The notes: generated by a model from the sequence alone, not told the origin. 64,000 bases of DNA from Paraburkholderia caribensis (GCF_002902945.1 NZ_CP026102.1:682001-746000); one strand, 5' to 3'. Counted from the stretch's first letter, positions 17,296-27,118 are shown. Numbers and translations are program-made.

Positions 17296-18408
17296 TCAGA
17301 AGACATGCATCACGCCGACGTAGGCGCCCGTTTGCGATTCGCCAGGCAAGGGGTTCGTGTTCGCGCTGCCCGTGGCATCGCGCGAGGTTGCGAGCAGCGA
17401 GAAGTTTGCGTGGCTGCTGTTGCGCATATAGGCGACCGTGCCGTAAAGGAAGGTGCGCTGGCTCAGGTTGTAGGTGGACCCGAGCACGAACATTGTCGCG
17501 TGTCCGGCGGGATCGTGCGTGGCGTCGCCGGAGCCTTCGCTCAGATGAACGTAGAAGGCCGCCGCCGTCACGGCCAATTGATGCGTCGCTTCCCACGTTG
17601 CACCGAGCCAGTAATAGTCGGCACTGTCGGCGAGACCGGCTGGCGTATCCGGCGCGGCGAGGTGCGTATAGGCGCCCTGTATCTTCACCTTCGATACACG
17701 CACATTCGCGCCGACAAAGTATTCGCGCGAACTCGTGAAGACGTTGGTCATGCGTCCATTCACGTCGCGCAGTTCGTCGTAGATGCCGCGTACGTCGAAC
17801 AGTTGCGAGTGATACGTGAGCATGATGCCGTCCGAGCGGCCGAACTCACCGGGCGCGCCCCGATTGAAGCCGTCGGCCTGATTGCCCAGCGCGTATTGCC
17901 CCTGAACATCGAAGCCGTAAAAGACGGGGCTGTGATACTCGATGTTGTTGCTCGTCTGTTGCCAGTTGCGTCCGCGCACGAGCGATGCCGACGAGAAAGC
18001 CTGCTGCACGAACGGATCGAATTCCCACACGCCGTCACTGTCGATGAACAGGTTCCGGCCCGCCTGAATCTGCCCGAAGCGCTTGTCGGCGAGTCCGGCA
18101 TACGCGCGGCGCGAGAACAGCCGGCCGCCGCTCGTCGTGCCGTTCATCACCTGCAGTCCCGTTTCCAGATCGAACACTGACGACAACCCGCCGCCAAGAT
18201 CTTCCGATCCCTTTAAGCCCAGCATGCTGGTGCCCCAATCGCCGCCTTCGGCCGTCCAGCTCGAGGTGCTGCCGCCCGACGGCGTCGCGATGTGATTCAG
18301 ATACTGGATGCCGCCATCGATGCGGCCATAGAGTGTCACGCTGCTTTGCGCGAACACGACAGGAGAGGCGAGTGCGAGCAGCGCGGCGAACCGGGTGTGT
18401 AATTTCAT
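17296..18408 (-). CDS. Gram-negative porin (general outer-membrane porin)
   Basis: A protein of 370 aa from the ATG at 18408. The signal peptide MKLHTRFAALLALASPVVFA is cut before QSSVTLYGRIDGGIQYLNH, the usual start of a Burkholderia porin. Typical inner motifs are LGLKGSEDLGGGLSSVFDLE, LFSRRAYAGLADKRFG and GRNLFIDS. The protein ends in aromatic F after VGVMHV, as needed for barrel assembly. It forms a trimeric diffusion channel. It is divergent from an SDR gene, and their shared 325-bp spacer suggests possible co-regulation. Confidence 0.93.
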   Translation of the reverse strand: MKLHTRFAALLALASPVVFAQSSVTLYGRIDGGIQYLNHIATPSGGSTSSWTAEGGDWGTSMLGLKGSEDLGGGLSSVFDLETGLQVMNGTTSGGRLFSRRAYAGLADKRFGQIQAGRNLFIDSDGVWEFDPFVQQAFSSASLVRGRNWQQTSNNIEYHSPVFYGFDVQGQYALGNQADGFNRGAPGEFGRSDGIMLTYHSQLFDVRGIYDELRDVNGRMTNVFTSSREYFVGANVRVSKVKIQGAYTHLAAPDTPAGLADSADYYWLGATWEATHQLAVTAAAFYVHLSEGSGDATHDPAGHATMFVLGSTYNLSQRTFLYGTVAYMRNSSHANFSLLATSRDATGSANTNPLPGESQTGAYVGVMHVF

Positions 18409-18733
18409 GGGCGTCTTTTCGTATCCTCGATGCATGGATAACTCATTATCTGGACATTGCGCCCGTGGACGACGCGTTATGCATACATGTGTTGGCGTCC
18501 GCGCGGCGAATGTCAGTCGGATGCTAGTACTGTTTGAACAATCGTGCTCGCAGTCGCGCAAAACGCCGACTACCCGGTGATTCAGATGCCATGCGCGGCA
18601 AGTGTCCCGCCGGCTGCAATATTTTCGTCCCGGTCCTACACTCGATAGACAACGTCACGAGGCGGGACGGGACGATAGCGCGTTGCGCGCGTCTTGTCCG
18701 CGATCCGTTTATCCACGATTGAAAGGAAACCAG
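18409..18733. other. Divergent intergenic region, porin and SDR
   Basis: About 325 bp holding both promoters. No clear operator dyad was seen. GAAAGGAAAC just before 18734 is the SDR ribosome site. Confidence 0.4.
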
Positions 18734-19522
18734 ATGGATCTCAAGATCAGAAACAAGCTTGCGCTCGTCACGGGCTCGACCAAAGGCATCGGTCATGCAA
18801 TCGCCGTCGGGCTCGCGCGCGAAGGCGTGAACGTGATCGTCAACGGCCGCTCGCAACAATCGGTCGATCACGCCATCGAGACGCTGCGCGCGCAGGTGCC
18901 TGACGCGACCGTGCAAGGCTTCGCCGGCGATGTGTCGGACGCGGCGCAAGTCGCGCGGCTCGTGGAGCGCTTTCCGCAAGTCGACATACTCGTCAACAAC
19001 ATGGGCATCTTCGATCCGAAGCCGTTCGAAGAAATCTCCAATGAAGAGTGGCTGCGCTTCTTCAACGTGAACGTGATGTCCGGCGTGCAGCTGTCGCGCG
19101 CCTATCTGCCCGGCATGAAGCAGAAGAACTGGGGGCGCGTCGTTTTCATCAGCAGCGAAAGCGGCATCCAGATTCCAACCGAGATGATTCATTACGGCTT
19201 GACCAAGACCGCGCAGCTCGCGCTCGCACGTGGTCTTGCCGAAACATGCACGGGCACGGCCGTGACGGTCAACTCGGTGTTGCCGGGGCCGACCAGTTCG
19301 GATGGCGTCGAGGAATTCATCGACAAGCTCTCGGGCGGCCAGACCTTCGAGGCATTCGAAAAGCAGTTCTTCGAACAGGCGCGGCCCAGCTCGATCCTCA
19401 AGCGCTTCACGACCCCCGAAGAAATCGCGAACATGGTCGTGTTCGTCTGCTCGGAGCTGTCGTCGGCGACCAATGGCGCGGCGTTGCGCGCGGATGGCGG
19501 CGTGGTGCGCGCGGTGTTCTGA
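18734..19522 (+). CDS. Short-chain dehydrogenase/reductase (SDR)
   Basis: A protein of 262 aa from ATG 18734, with AAAGGAAA upstream. The NAD(P) motif TGSTKGIG spans residues 13-20, and NNMGIF is the NNAG-like block. The catalytic YxxxK is Y154 and K158 (HYGLTKTA), with the Ser in FISSESG about 13 residues before. The end DGGVVRAVF is typical. The proline-rich loop LPGPTSSDGVEEF near 185-200 suggests a 3-oxoacyl or sugar-type substrate, but this is not decidable. Cytoplasmic oxidoreductase. Confidence 0.93.
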   Translation: MDLKIRNKLALVTGSTKGIGHAIAVGLAREGVNVIVNGRSQQSVDHAIETLRAQVPDATVQGFAGDVSDAAQVARLVERFPQVDILVNNMGIFDPKPFEEISNEEWLRFFNVNVMSGVQLSRAYLPGMKQKNWGRVVFISSESGIQIPTEMIHYGLTKTAQLALARGLAETCTGTAVTVNSVLPGPTSSDGVEEFIDKLSGGQTFEAFEKQFFEQARPSSILKRFTTPEEIANMVVFVCSELSSATNGAALRADGGVVRAVF

Positions 19523-19713
19523 TCTTCTGTTCTTTCTGTTCTTTCACGCGTCGCCGCAAGGGCACGGGCGCGCCTCATGTGTTCGCTGGGCGCGCCGTGC
19601 CTTGTCCGCCTCCGATTGGCGCGATGCGACGATGTGCCGTTGCGCAAATGCCCGCTTGCATCGTCTATGCTGTGCATCATTGCTCTCGCGCGGGATGCGC
19701 CAAGGCGTGAACC

Positions 19714-20538
19714 ATGACTACTCGAAAAAAGACGTCGAAGGCAACGCGGATTCATATCGGCATTGGCGGCTGGACTTTCGAACCGTGGCGCGGCCTGTTC
19801 TATCCGAAAGGGCTCGCGCAGAAACGCGAACTGGAATACGCGAGCCGCCAGCTCACGGCGATCGAGATCAACGGCACGTTCTACGGCTCGCAAAAGCCCG
19901 CCACCTTTGCGAAGTGGCACGACGAAACACCCGACGACTTCGTCTTCGCGCTGAAGGCGCCGCGTTTCGCGACGCACCGGCGCGTGCTGGCGGAAGCCCG
20001 CGATTCCATCGATCGCTTTGTCGCGAGCGGCGTGCTCGAACTGAAGAACAAGCTCGGCCCGATCAACTGGCAATTCCCGCCCACCAAACAGTTCGATGCC
20101 GATGACTTCGGCCGCTTCCTCGAATTGTTGCCGGGGGAGGTCGATGGGCAGACCTTGCGCCATGCCGTCGAAGTGCGTCACGAGAGTTTCTGCGACGAGG
20201 CATTCGTCGCGCTTGCGCGCAAGCATGGTGTCGCGATCGTCGTAGCGGGGGATTCGAAGTATCCGCAGATTGCCGACCCGACGGCGTCGTTCGTCTACGC
20301 GCGCGTCATGGGCACGGAAGAGGCGAATCCGCAGGGCTACGCAAAAAAGGCGCTCGACAAATGGGCCGGGCGTGCCCAGACCTGGGCCGCGGGCGGCGCG
20401 CCCGACGATCTCGATACCTATGCCCGCGCTGCGCCGAAGAAGGCGCGCGATGTCTACCTGTTCGTGATCAGCGGACACAAGGCGCACAATCCCGCCGCCG
20501 CGATGGCGCTGATCGAGCGCGTCAAGGCAGGGCAGTAA
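19714..20538 (+). CDS. DUF72 (YecE-like) family protein
   Basis: A protein of 274 aa. The family's N-terminal IHIGIGGWTFEPWRGLFYP and the TIM-barrel blocks EINGTFYGSQKP, FALKAPRFATHRR, GPINWQFPP, HAVEVRHESF and YARVMGTEE are present. Function is not established. The N-terminal MTTRKKTSKATR is a basic extension. It stands alone between the SDR gene and a convergent small gene. Confidence 0.9.
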   Translation: MTTRKKTSKATRIHIGIGGWTFEPWRGLFYPKGLAQKRELEYASRQLTAIEINGTFYGSQKPATFAKWHDETPDDFVFALKAPRFATHRRVLAEARDSIDRFVASGVLELKNKLGPINWQFPPTKQFDADDFGRFLELLPGEVDGQTLRHAVEVRHESFCDEAFVALARKHGVAIVVAGDSKYPQIADPTASFVYARVMGTEEANPQGYAKKALDKWAGRAQTWAAGGAPDDLDTYARAAPKKARDVYLFVISGHKAHNPAAAMALIERVKAGQ

Positions 20539-20555
20539 CCGCGCATCGGCATGAC

Positions 20556-20894
20556 TCAGCGTTCGGGCGCCTCGAGCGTGCAGGACTCGTCGGCGAACGG
20601 CGCGATCGCGCTCGCCGCAGCGCGCAGCGGCGGCTCGAATGCGGCCCACTGCGTCCAGTCGGGCGTCGCGCCCGGCGCTTTCAGCCGAAGCGCGCGCGAG
20701 CCGTCGGCGAATACCAGCGATTCGAGATCGAAGAGACTCTCTGAAGCGACGCCGCCCGGCGTGGCGCGGCCCATCTGATGGGTGAAGTGGAGATTCCCCT
20801 CGCGAAGCAGATCCAGATAGCTGTCGCAATGCGCGGCCGGCGGCCTGACCGTCCACCGGTTCAGCAGTTTTGCGGCGATTTCGGCATCGAACAT
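20556..20894 (-). CDS. Conserved-looking small protein, unknown function
   Basis: A protein of 112 aa, ATG at 20894 with AGGAG about 8 bp upstream. It has helical N-terminal DAEIAAKLLNRWTVRPPA and a beta-like part FADGSRALRLKAPGATPDW, but no motif I can name. It is convergent with the DUF72 gene (17 bp between stops). Confidence 0.55.
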   Translation of the reverse strand: MFDAEIAAKLLNRWTVRPPAAHCDSYLDLLREGNLHFTHQMGRATPGGVASESLFDLESLVFADGSRALRLKAPGATPDWTQWAAFEPPLRAAASAIAPFADESCTLEAPER

Positions 20895-21319
20895 CGTGAT
20901 TTCTCCTCGCCTGAGCGACCGCGGGCCTTGCGGGCCGCGGCGGGCTGGTGTCCGCTTCGGGGCGGACTATCCGTCAATGATTGGCGCTCTCGCGGACGCG
21001 AAAGACATGTCCACCCACCACTATAGACAAAATTATGGTGCGATGCACAAAGCCGGATTGAGATTGCGGTCTAACCGTTGTTTTTAAAGTCAGATCCGGG
21101 TGCGGCGACGTGGCTTGGCGCCTGACGGAAGCGAGGAGAAACGGGAGATTGCTAGCTAAATGGGTGGGTTTTAGCTGAACTTGCGAACAATGGCCGCACA
21201 GTTTCTACGACGACGCACGGTCGTTCGTACATGGCGACACCGACGCGCGCACGTCGTGCGACGCGCGCGCAGGCGGGAAACAGCCGCGCAGGTCGCGCGG
21301 CACGGCGCCCGTCGAATCG
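20895..21319. other. Intergenic region of 425 bp
   Basis: Between the 112-residue protein and the DUF4148 gene. Frames read here lack codon bias or motifs. An AT-rich stretch around 21020-21090 could be a promoter for the leftward gene. Confidence 0.4.
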
Positions 21320-21622
21320 TTATTGGGCGGCAGGATGTGCCGCGCCCGTTTGCGACGAACCCGACGTGTCCGCGCCATAAGCGGATTCGGCGGCGGCGCG
21401 TTTGGCGGCGAGCCGCTGCATCGCGTCCTGCACCTTCGACGGATAGGTCGGGTCTTCGCCGCCCCCGGCATGGTAGCCGACGGACGCCAGATCGGCGAGT
21501 TCCTGGCGAACCTGTGCGCGTGTGAGGCGAGTGCTGGGTTCCTGCGCTTGCGTAAGGGCGGGTGCGGCGGCGAGCAAGGCCGCTGTCAACATGGCGACGG
21601 CGGCGGCAACGGTGGACTTCAA
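21320..21622 (-). CDS. DUF4148 family secreted protein
   Basis: A protein of 100 aa if started at TTG 21622, which has GGAG 6 bp upstream; an earlier TTG at 21634 overlaps that ribosome site and is less likely. A signal peptide (KSTVAAAVAMLTAALLAAAP, then ALTQAQ) is followed by LTRAQVRQELADLASVGYH, the DUF4148 core. The pattern DPTYPSKVQDAMQRLAAKRA also fits. Such small periplasmic proteins are common in Burkholderia; their role is unknown. The C-terminus is Ser/Ala rich. Confidence 0.8.
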   Translation of the reverse strand: MKSTVAAAVAMLTAALLAAAPALTQAQEPSTRLTRAQVRQELADLASVGYHAGGGEDPTYPSKVQDAMQRLAAKRAAAESAYGADTSGSSQTGAAHPAAQ

Positions 21623-21773
21623 GACGTTCTCCAATAGCGGTCCGAGGATGCCGGCTGTATTGCGTGAGCCGGCAAAACAAGTCTACGGATCGCCGGCGCG
21701 GAGAAAAACGGCCGGATCTGGAAGGCAGCCTTCCGTCTCGCAGAACGATGCGGCGCGGCGTTCACGCAAAAAA

Positions 21774-21796
21774 CCCGCCGCGCGGAACGCGGCGGG
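21774..21796 (-). terminator. Rho-independent terminator of the second porin
   Basis: A 9-bp stem CCCGCCGCG / CGCGGCGGG with a 5-base loop, followed on the minus strand by TTTTTTGCG. It lies 41 bp past the porin stop. Confidence 0.85.
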
Positions 21797-21836
21797 CCTC
21801 GAAACGCAAATCCCGGATAGTCGAAGCCGTGGCGCT

Positions 21837-22988
21837 TCAGAAGCGATGACGCATGCCGATCGTCGCGACAACCTGGTTGGCCGTCGTCGACGCGCCGCCC
21901 GACGTGTTGATGAACGCGACGTAGTGCTGTCCGATGGCGTGCTGATACATCGCTTCGGCGTAGACGTCTGTGCGCTTCGAGAATGCGTAGATGGCCTGCG
22001 CATTGACCTGGTTGAACTTCGGATCGGAACCGAAGGTCGGCGAGCCGCTGATGTGGCCGTCGGTGTAGGTGTCGGTGATGCCGAACGTAATCGCGGGCGT
22101 GAACTGATACTTGGCGTTCAGTTCGTAGTTGTCGAAGTGCATCGAGCCGTTCGTCATCGCGAACGCGTTGGTTTGCTGATAGTGGCTGTTCGTGTAGACA
22201 AAGCCGACCGTCGCCGGACCAAACGCATAGTTGATGCCTGCGCCGAACACGCGCTCGACGCCCGCGCCGACCTGGAAGCCGCCAACCCCGTTTGCCGCCG
22301 ATTCAGCCGTATCGACTGCGCCGCCCGTGTTCGTCGTGCTGTTCGAGCCGTTGATCTGCAAATAGCCGGCCGCGACGTTCAACGGACCCCACTGGTAGCT
22401 CGCGCCCGCGCTGTACGCGCGGTTGATCGCGAAGTCGGTGCTGTTCGAGAACGCGTACAACGCGCCGAACTTGAAGCCCGCGTAGTTGCTGCTGGTGTAC
22501 TTGACGGCGTTGCTCATCCGCACCGAGTGGTTGAGGTTGTCGTTGTCGAACGGGTGAGCGAAGCCTGTGTCGCCGAACGTGCCCGCCGTGCCCGACAGCG
22601 GCGCGACGAAGTCGACCAGCGAGTCATACTGACGGCCCAGCGTGAGCTGGCCGTAGTCGGCGCTGGCGAGGCCCACATACGCCTGGCGGCCGAACAGACG
22701 GCTGTGCTGGCCGAGCGTGCCGTTCTGCACGTTGAAGCCGTTTTCGAGTACGAAGATCGCCTTGTAGCCTCCGCCCAGATCTTCAGCGCCGCGCAGGCCG
22801 AAGCGGCTGCCGTTGATGGTGCCGCTCGTCGCCTGAAACAGCGAGCCGCTCTTGCCGCTCTTCTGCACGTTGTTGGTGTACATCAGGCCCGCGTCGATGA
22901 TGCCGTACAGCGTGACCGAGCTTTGCGCGTGCGCGCCCGTTGCGGCCAGTGCGCCGAGCACCGCAACTGCGGCGGGAATTCTTTTCAT
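21837..22988 (-). CDS. Gram-negative porin (second)
   Basis: A protein of 383 aa. The signal peptide MKRIPAAVAVLGALAATGAHA precedes QSSVTLYGIIDAGLMYTNN. Repeating barrel strands include RFGLRGAEDLGGGYKAIF and GRQAYVGLASADYGQLTLGR; the last residues HRF end in an aromatic. It is similar in plan to the porin at 17.3 kb but clearly diverged. The minus-strand transcription ends at the hairpin at 21774. It is the second porin in a 6-kb stretch. Confidence 0.94.
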   Translation of the reverse strand: MKRIPAAVAVLGALAATGAHAQSSVTLYGIIDAGLMYTNNVQKSGKSGSLFQATSGTINGSRFGLRGAEDLGGGYKAIFVLENGFNVQNGTLGQHSRLFGRQAYVGLASADYGQLTLGRQYDSLVDFVAPLSGTAGTFGDTGFAHPFDNDNLNHSVRMSNAVKYTSSNYAGFKFGALYAFSNSTDFAINRAYSAGASYQWGPLNVAAGYLQINGSNSTTNTGGAVDTAESAANGVGGFQVGAGVERVFGAGINYAFGPATVGFVYTNSHYQQTNAFAMTNGSMHFDNYELNAKYQFTPAITFGITDTYTDGHISGSPTFGSDPKFNQVNAQAIYAFSKRTDVYAEAMYQHAIGQHYVAFINTSGGASTTANQVVATIGMRHRF

Positions 22989-23255
22989 GGTTGAGCTCCA
23001 GCTATTCCAGACAATGAGTGAAAAACAGCCTGGCGAGTATAGGAAAACGCGGGGTTCGATTTAACGCCCTGTTGCTGCAGCAGACTCTTGCGTCACATGG
23101 CAGGAAAGAGTCATCAAATCGAAACAATCGCCGGAAAGTTCGCCGCGAAGCGGCGCGCGATCAACCCGCTACGCATGAATTGCGCGAATGAGATTAGCTG
23201 GGAGCGGATTTCCGTTTGATGGCAGCCTGCACCATTTGGGCGAATTACAACAGTC

Positions 23256-23702
23256 TCAGCCGGCGCTGCACACGATTGCTGTCAGGATGAAAGGCAAGAC
23301 CTGTTTGACGGTCGCTTCGCTGCCCGACTGTTGCACACGCACGCGTACCGACTCCGATGGACCGGACACGACGACGCCATAGATCGAATCGGCCTCTGCC
23401 TTGCCGCTGCCTTGCCGGAAGATCGCGTCGTCGCGCTGATAGCCGAGCACGGCATAGACGTGAAAGCCGAACGCCGTGAGATCGCGGCCGCGCTTCGGCC
23501 GAAACGCGTTCACCGAATTGGCTTCGACACGCATCGGATTCGGGTCGATGTACTGATCCTCGAGCAGCGGCTGAATGAAGGTGTGCGCGTCGGTCTTGCA
23601 GACCAGCTGGTCGTCGAGTTCGAGCGCATGCGCGGGTGCGCAGCACAGTCCTGCGCCCAGGGCGGCCAGCACGGCAATCGAGCGGATGTCATCCTTTGTC
23701 AT
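23256..23702 (-). CDS. Putative secreted protein, unknown function
   Basis: A protein of 148 aa from ATG 23702, the first start giving a signal peptide (MTKDDIRSIAVLAALGAGLC, then CAPAHA). The frame extends upstream to 23825 but without a signal-like start. The mature part has LVCKTDAHTFIQPLLEDQYI, VYAVLGYQRDDAIFRQG and a final Cys near the end (IVCSAG), so a disulfide is possible. It is a periplasmic or exported protein; I recognise no family. The upstream region lacks a strong ribosome site, so the start is uncertain. Confidence 0.6.
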   Translation of the reverse strand: MTKDDIRSIAVLAALGAGLCCAPAHALELDDQLVCKTDAHTFIQPLLEDQYIDPNPMRVEANSVNAFRPKRGRDLTAFGFHVYAVLGYQRDDAIFRQGSGKAEADSIYGVVVSGPSESVRVRVQQSGSEATVKQVLPFILTAIVCSAG

Positions 23703-24017
23703 GGAACTGGCGCGAGACCCTGAGCCGGCGATGGCCGGTCCCTGATAGTAGCCCGAACTTGTCACGCACGTCAGCGGACGTCTGTGCGCTAGCGCGCGAT
23801 GCCGCCATGCGGCCAGGCAGCGCAATGGTTTCTGAAAATTGCGCGCCCACCGCGAAGCGGCCGCGCAAAATTGCGCGAAACCAGAACGCGCGGCTCTCCA
23901 GGCTAGCCATCCGTTTATCGTTAAAGCAGATATGAGTATGGGATTTGCTTCGTTGACGCACCCGTACGCTGGCCGTAGATTGAGTCTATCGTTGCAACCC
24001 TACAAAGAACATTCAGC

Positions 24018-24932
24018 GTGACATCCACTGTTTCGTCCTCTCAACACGCCGCGCCGCGCGTGCACCCGGCTGGCGTGCGCCGGCCGCTCGAAATCGTTCC
24101 GTTCGATGCGCCCGTGGGCGCCGAAGTGCTCGGCCTCGATCTGAACCAGCCGCTTTCCGCCGAAGATTTCGCGCGCATTCACCGCGCGCATCTCGACTAT
24201 CACGTGCTGGTGTTTCGCGATCAGCAGATCACGCCCGCACAGCACATCGACTTCAGCCGCCGTTTTGGGCCGCTGCAGATTCACGTGCTGCACCAGTTTC
24301 AGTTGCCCGGTCACCCTGAAGTGCTGATCGTGTCGAACATTCGCGAGAACGGCCAGCCTATCGGACTCGGCGACGCCGGCCACTTCTGGCATTCGGACCT
24401 GTCGTACAAGGAGAAGCCGAGTCTCGGCTCGCTGCTGCACGCGCAGGAACTGCCTTCGGAAGGCGGCGATACGCTGTTCGCCAACATGCATCTGGCGTGG
24501 GACACGCTGCCCGAGCATTTGCGCAAGGCCGTCGAGGGACGCACGGCCGAACACACGTATCTCGCCAAATACGCGGAATTGCAGAAGCGCAGTCCGTGGC
24601 GGCCGAACCTGTCGGCCGAGCAGATCGCCGAAGTGAAGCCCGTCGTGCATCCCATCGTGCGCACGCATCCGGAAACGGGCCGCAAGGCGCTGTTCGTCAG
24701 CGAGCATTTCACGACGCATATCGTCGGCCTGCCAGAAGACGAAAGCCGCGAGTTGCTGGAAGCACTGTTTGCGCACAGCGTGCGTGACGAACATATCTAC
24801 CGTCACGCGTGGTCGGAGCACGATCTCGTGTTCTGGGACAACCGCTCGCTGATGCATCTCGCCGCAGGCACGCCCGATCATCTGCGCCGCAAGCTGTATC
24901 GCACGACGATCGAAGGCAACGCGCCGTTCTGA
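24018..24932 (+). CDS. TauD/TfdA-type Fe(II)/2-oxoglutarate dioxygenase
   Basis: A protein of 304 aa. The facial iron triad is present: H125 and D127 (FWHSDLSY) and H280 (DNRSLMHLAAG), with R291 or R295 for 2-oxoglutarate. The N-terminal VPFDAPVGAEVLGLDLNQPL is the family start. It uses oxygen to hydroxylate a substrate, for example a sulfonate, carboxylate or herbicide ether. Directly after it comes a NitT/TauT-type binding protein 41 bp later, so the transported compound may be its substrate. Sulfonate is a common guess, but not shown. Confidence 0.93.
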   Translation: MTSTVSSSQHAAPRVHPAGVRRPLEIVPFDAPVGAEVLGLDLNQPLSAEDFARIHRAHLDYHVLVFRDQQITPAQHIDFSRRFGPLQIHVLHQFQLPGHPEVLIVSNIRENGQPIGLGDAGHFWHSDLSYKEKPSLGSLLHAQELPSEGGDTLFANMHLAWDTLPEHLRKAVEGRTAEHTYLAKYAELQKRSPWRPNLSAEQIAEVKPVVHPIVRTHPETGRKALFVSEHFTTHIVGLPEDESRELLEALFAHSVRDEHIYRHAWSEHDLVFWDNRSLMHLAAGTPDHLRRKLYRTTIEGNAPF

Positions 24933-24973
24933 GTCACGCGCCGTCCCCATTCCCGTTTTCACCCGGAGTTCCG

Positions 24974-26026
24974 ATGCAGTTTTCATTTCGCCCGGCCGCG
25001 GCGCGGCCTTCTTTCGCTCGCCGTTTCGTGTCGACGATGCTCGCGTTGTCGCTCGGCGCAACCAGTCTGGGCATGTCGCTCGACGCGCGCGCTGAAGGGC
25101 AGATCCGTGTCGCCGAACAGTTCGGCATTGTCTATTTGCTGCTGAACGTCGCGCGCGATCAGCAGTTCATCGAGAAGGAAGGGCGCAAGGAAGGGCTCGA
25201 CATCAAGGTCGACTGGGTGAAGCTGTCGGGCGGTTCGGCCGTGAACGACGCGCTGCTGTCGGGCTCGGTCGACATCGCGGGTGCAGGCGTGGGTCCCTTG
25301 CTCACGATCTGGGACCGCACGCACGGCAAGCAGAACGTGAAGGGCGTCGCGTCGCTCGGCAATCTGCCGTACTACCTCGTGTCGAACAACCCGAACGTGA
25401 AGACGATTGCCGACTTCACCGACAAGGACCGCATTGCGTTGCCCGCCGTCACGGTTTCCGTGCAATCGCGCGTGTTGCAGTTCGCGGCCGCGAAGCGCTG
25501 GGGCGACAAGGAATACAACCGTCTCGACAAGCTCACGCAAGCCGTGCCGCACCCGGATGCGGCCGCCGCGATCATTGCGGGCGGCACGGAAATCACGGGG
25601 CACTTCGGCAATCCGCCGTTCCAGGAACAGGAACTGGCCGCGAATCCGAAAGCGCATATCGTGCTGAATTCTTATGATGTGCTGGGCGGTCCGAGCTCGG
25701 CAACCGTGCTGTATGCGACGGAGAAGTTCCGTAGCGAGAACCCGAAGACGTATCGCGCGTTCGTCAACGGACTGGCCGATGCGGCGCAATTCGTCACGGC
25801 GAATCCGGACGCCGCCGCCGATATCTACATTCGCGTGAATCAGGCGAAGACGGATCGACATCTACTGCTTTCGGTGATCCGCAATCCGCAGGTGCAATTC
25901 AAGATCGCGCCGCAAAACACGTTCGCGCTTGCACAGTTCATGTATCGCGTCGGCGCGATTCGCAACGAACCGAAGTCGTGGAAGGACTACTTCTTCGACG
26001 ACCCGGCAACGGCGGCCGGGAGCTGA
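24974..26026 (+). CDS. ABC transporter substrate-binding protein, NitT/TauT type
   Basis: A protein of 350 aa from ATG 24974, with GGAG 5 bp upstream. The Sec signal peptide (ARRFVSTMLALSLGATSLGM, then SLDARA) precedes EGQIRVAEQFG. Typical features are GSAVNDALLSGSVDIAGAG (binding-loop of the SsuA/TauA fold) and HFGNPPFQEQ. It captures the ligand in the periplasm. The dioxygenase lies just upstream; after its stop come a terminator and then the ATPase and permease genes. The terminator may set a higher dose of binding protein (inference). Confidence 0.92.
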   Translation: MQFSFRPAAARPSFARRFVSTMLALSLGATSLGMSLDARAEGQIRVAEQFGIVYLLLNVARDQQFIEKEGRKEGLDIKVDWVKLSGGSAVNDALLSGSVDIAGAGVGPLLTIWDRTHGKQNVKGVASLGNLPYYLVSNNPNVKTIADFTDKDRIALPAVTVSVQSRVLQFAAAKRWGDKEYNRLDKLTQAVPHPDAAAAIIAGGTEITGHFGNPPFQEQELAANPKAHIVLNSYDVLGGPSSATVLYATEKFRSENPKTYRAFVNGLADAAQFVTANPDAAADIYIRVNQAKTDRHLLLSVIRNPQVQFKIAPQNTFALAQFMYRVGAIRNEPKSWKDYFFDDPATAAGS

Positions 26027-26043
26027 CCTCGCCCGCGTTGCAG

Positions 26044-26074
26044 AAAAAACCCGCTGTTTCAGCGGGTTTTTTCG
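26044..26074 (+). terminator. Strong rho-independent terminator
   Basis: AAAACCCGCTG / CAGCGGGTTTT stem with a TTT loop, followed by more T residues. It lies about 18 bp after the binding-protein stop, inside the transport module. Partial read-through or a separate promoter must serve the ATPase and permease. Confidence 0.88.
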
Positions 26075-26281
26075 TTTCTGGGGCGAATGAAATCGCGATG
26101 CTAAACAGGATGCGACGGCTGTCATAGCGCCATTTACGGCGCTTATGCATCAGCGCGCATTGAATATCTACATTCATTGGTTGGTCTTTGCGGAGGCTCA
26201 CCGTATGTTGTCGTTTTGCTTATGCGGTGCCGTCATTGTGAAAGTCATCTCGCACGCAGTTCAACTCAACGGGGCGCGCTA

Positions 26282-27118
26282 ATGGTCGCGAATCCTTCCG
26301 TGCTTTTCCCTGAATCTGCCGCGACGCAGGCAACCGGGCCGGCGCATTCGAGCCGGCTGCTTGCCGTCGATCGCGTCAGTCTCGAATACCGCACGCGCGA
26401 GCGCGTGGTGCGCGCCACGCACGACGTCAGCTTCGACGTCTACGGCGGCGATCGCTTCGTGCTGCTCGGCCCGTCGGGCTGCGGCAAGTCGACCTTGCTG
26501 AAAGCCGTGGGCGGATTCATCAAGCCGGCGTCGGGCACGATTACGCTCGACGGCGAAACGGTGCGCGAGCCGGGCGCCGATCGCATCGTCGTGTTCCAGG
26601 AGTTCGATCAATTGCCGCCGTGGAAGACGGTGCTGGAGAACATTGCGTTCCCGTTGCGCGCGGCGAAGAAGCTGAGCCGCGCCGAGGCTAAAGAGCGCGC
26701 GCAGCATTATCTCGACAAGGTCGGCCTCGCCGCCTTCGCCGATGCCTATCCGCACACGCTGTCGGGCGGCATGAAGCAGCGCGTCGCGATTGCGCGTGCG
26801 CTCGCGATGCAGCCGCGCGTGCTGCTGATGGACGAGCCGTTCGCCGCGCTCGATGCACTCACGCGTCGCAAGATGCAGGAAGAGTTGCTGCGCCTGTGGG
26901 AAGAAGTGCGCTTCACGCTGCTGTTCGTCACGCATTCGATCGAGGAAGCGCTGATTGTCGGCAGCCGCATTCTGTTGTTGTCGCCGCATCCGGGGCGCGT
27001 GCGCGCCGAACTCAACAGCCATCAGTACACGCAGGATAGTTTCGGCCGCAGCGACTTCCAGCATCGCGTCGCGCAGATTCATCGCCTGTTGTTCGAAGAG
27101 ACGGAGTCCGCCCGATGA
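26282..27118 (+). CDS. ABC transporter ATP-binding protein, NitT/TauT type
   Basis: A protein of 278 aa from the ATG at 26282; the frame extends upstream but with cysteine-rich residues unlike the family. Walker A is GPSGCGKST, the signature LSGGMKQR, Walker B RVLLMDEPFAALDA and the switch His in FVTHSIEEAL. The Q-loop is FQEFDQLPPW. It powers import through the permease that follows, with a 4-bp overlap (ATGA). Cytoplasmic face of the membrane. Confidence 0.95.
   Translation: MVANPSVLFPESAATQATGPAHSSRLLAVDRVSLEYRTRERVVRATHDVSFDVYGGDRFVLLGPSGCGKSTLLKAVGGFIKPASGTITLDGETVREPGADRIVVFQEFDQLPPWKTVLENIAFPLRAAKKLSRAEAKERAQHYLDKVGLAAFADAYPHTLSGGMKQRVAIARALAMQPRVLLMDEPFAALDALTRRKMQEELLRLWEEVRFTLLFVTHSIEEALIVGSRILLLSPHPGRVRAELNSHQYTQDSFGRSDFQHRVAQIHRLLFEETESAR

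Noticed and set aside
21522..22994. 490-codon plus-strand frame opposite the second porin
   Set aside because: The minus strand has a signal peptide and porin motifs; the plus-strand frame is Arg/Val-rich without any domain.
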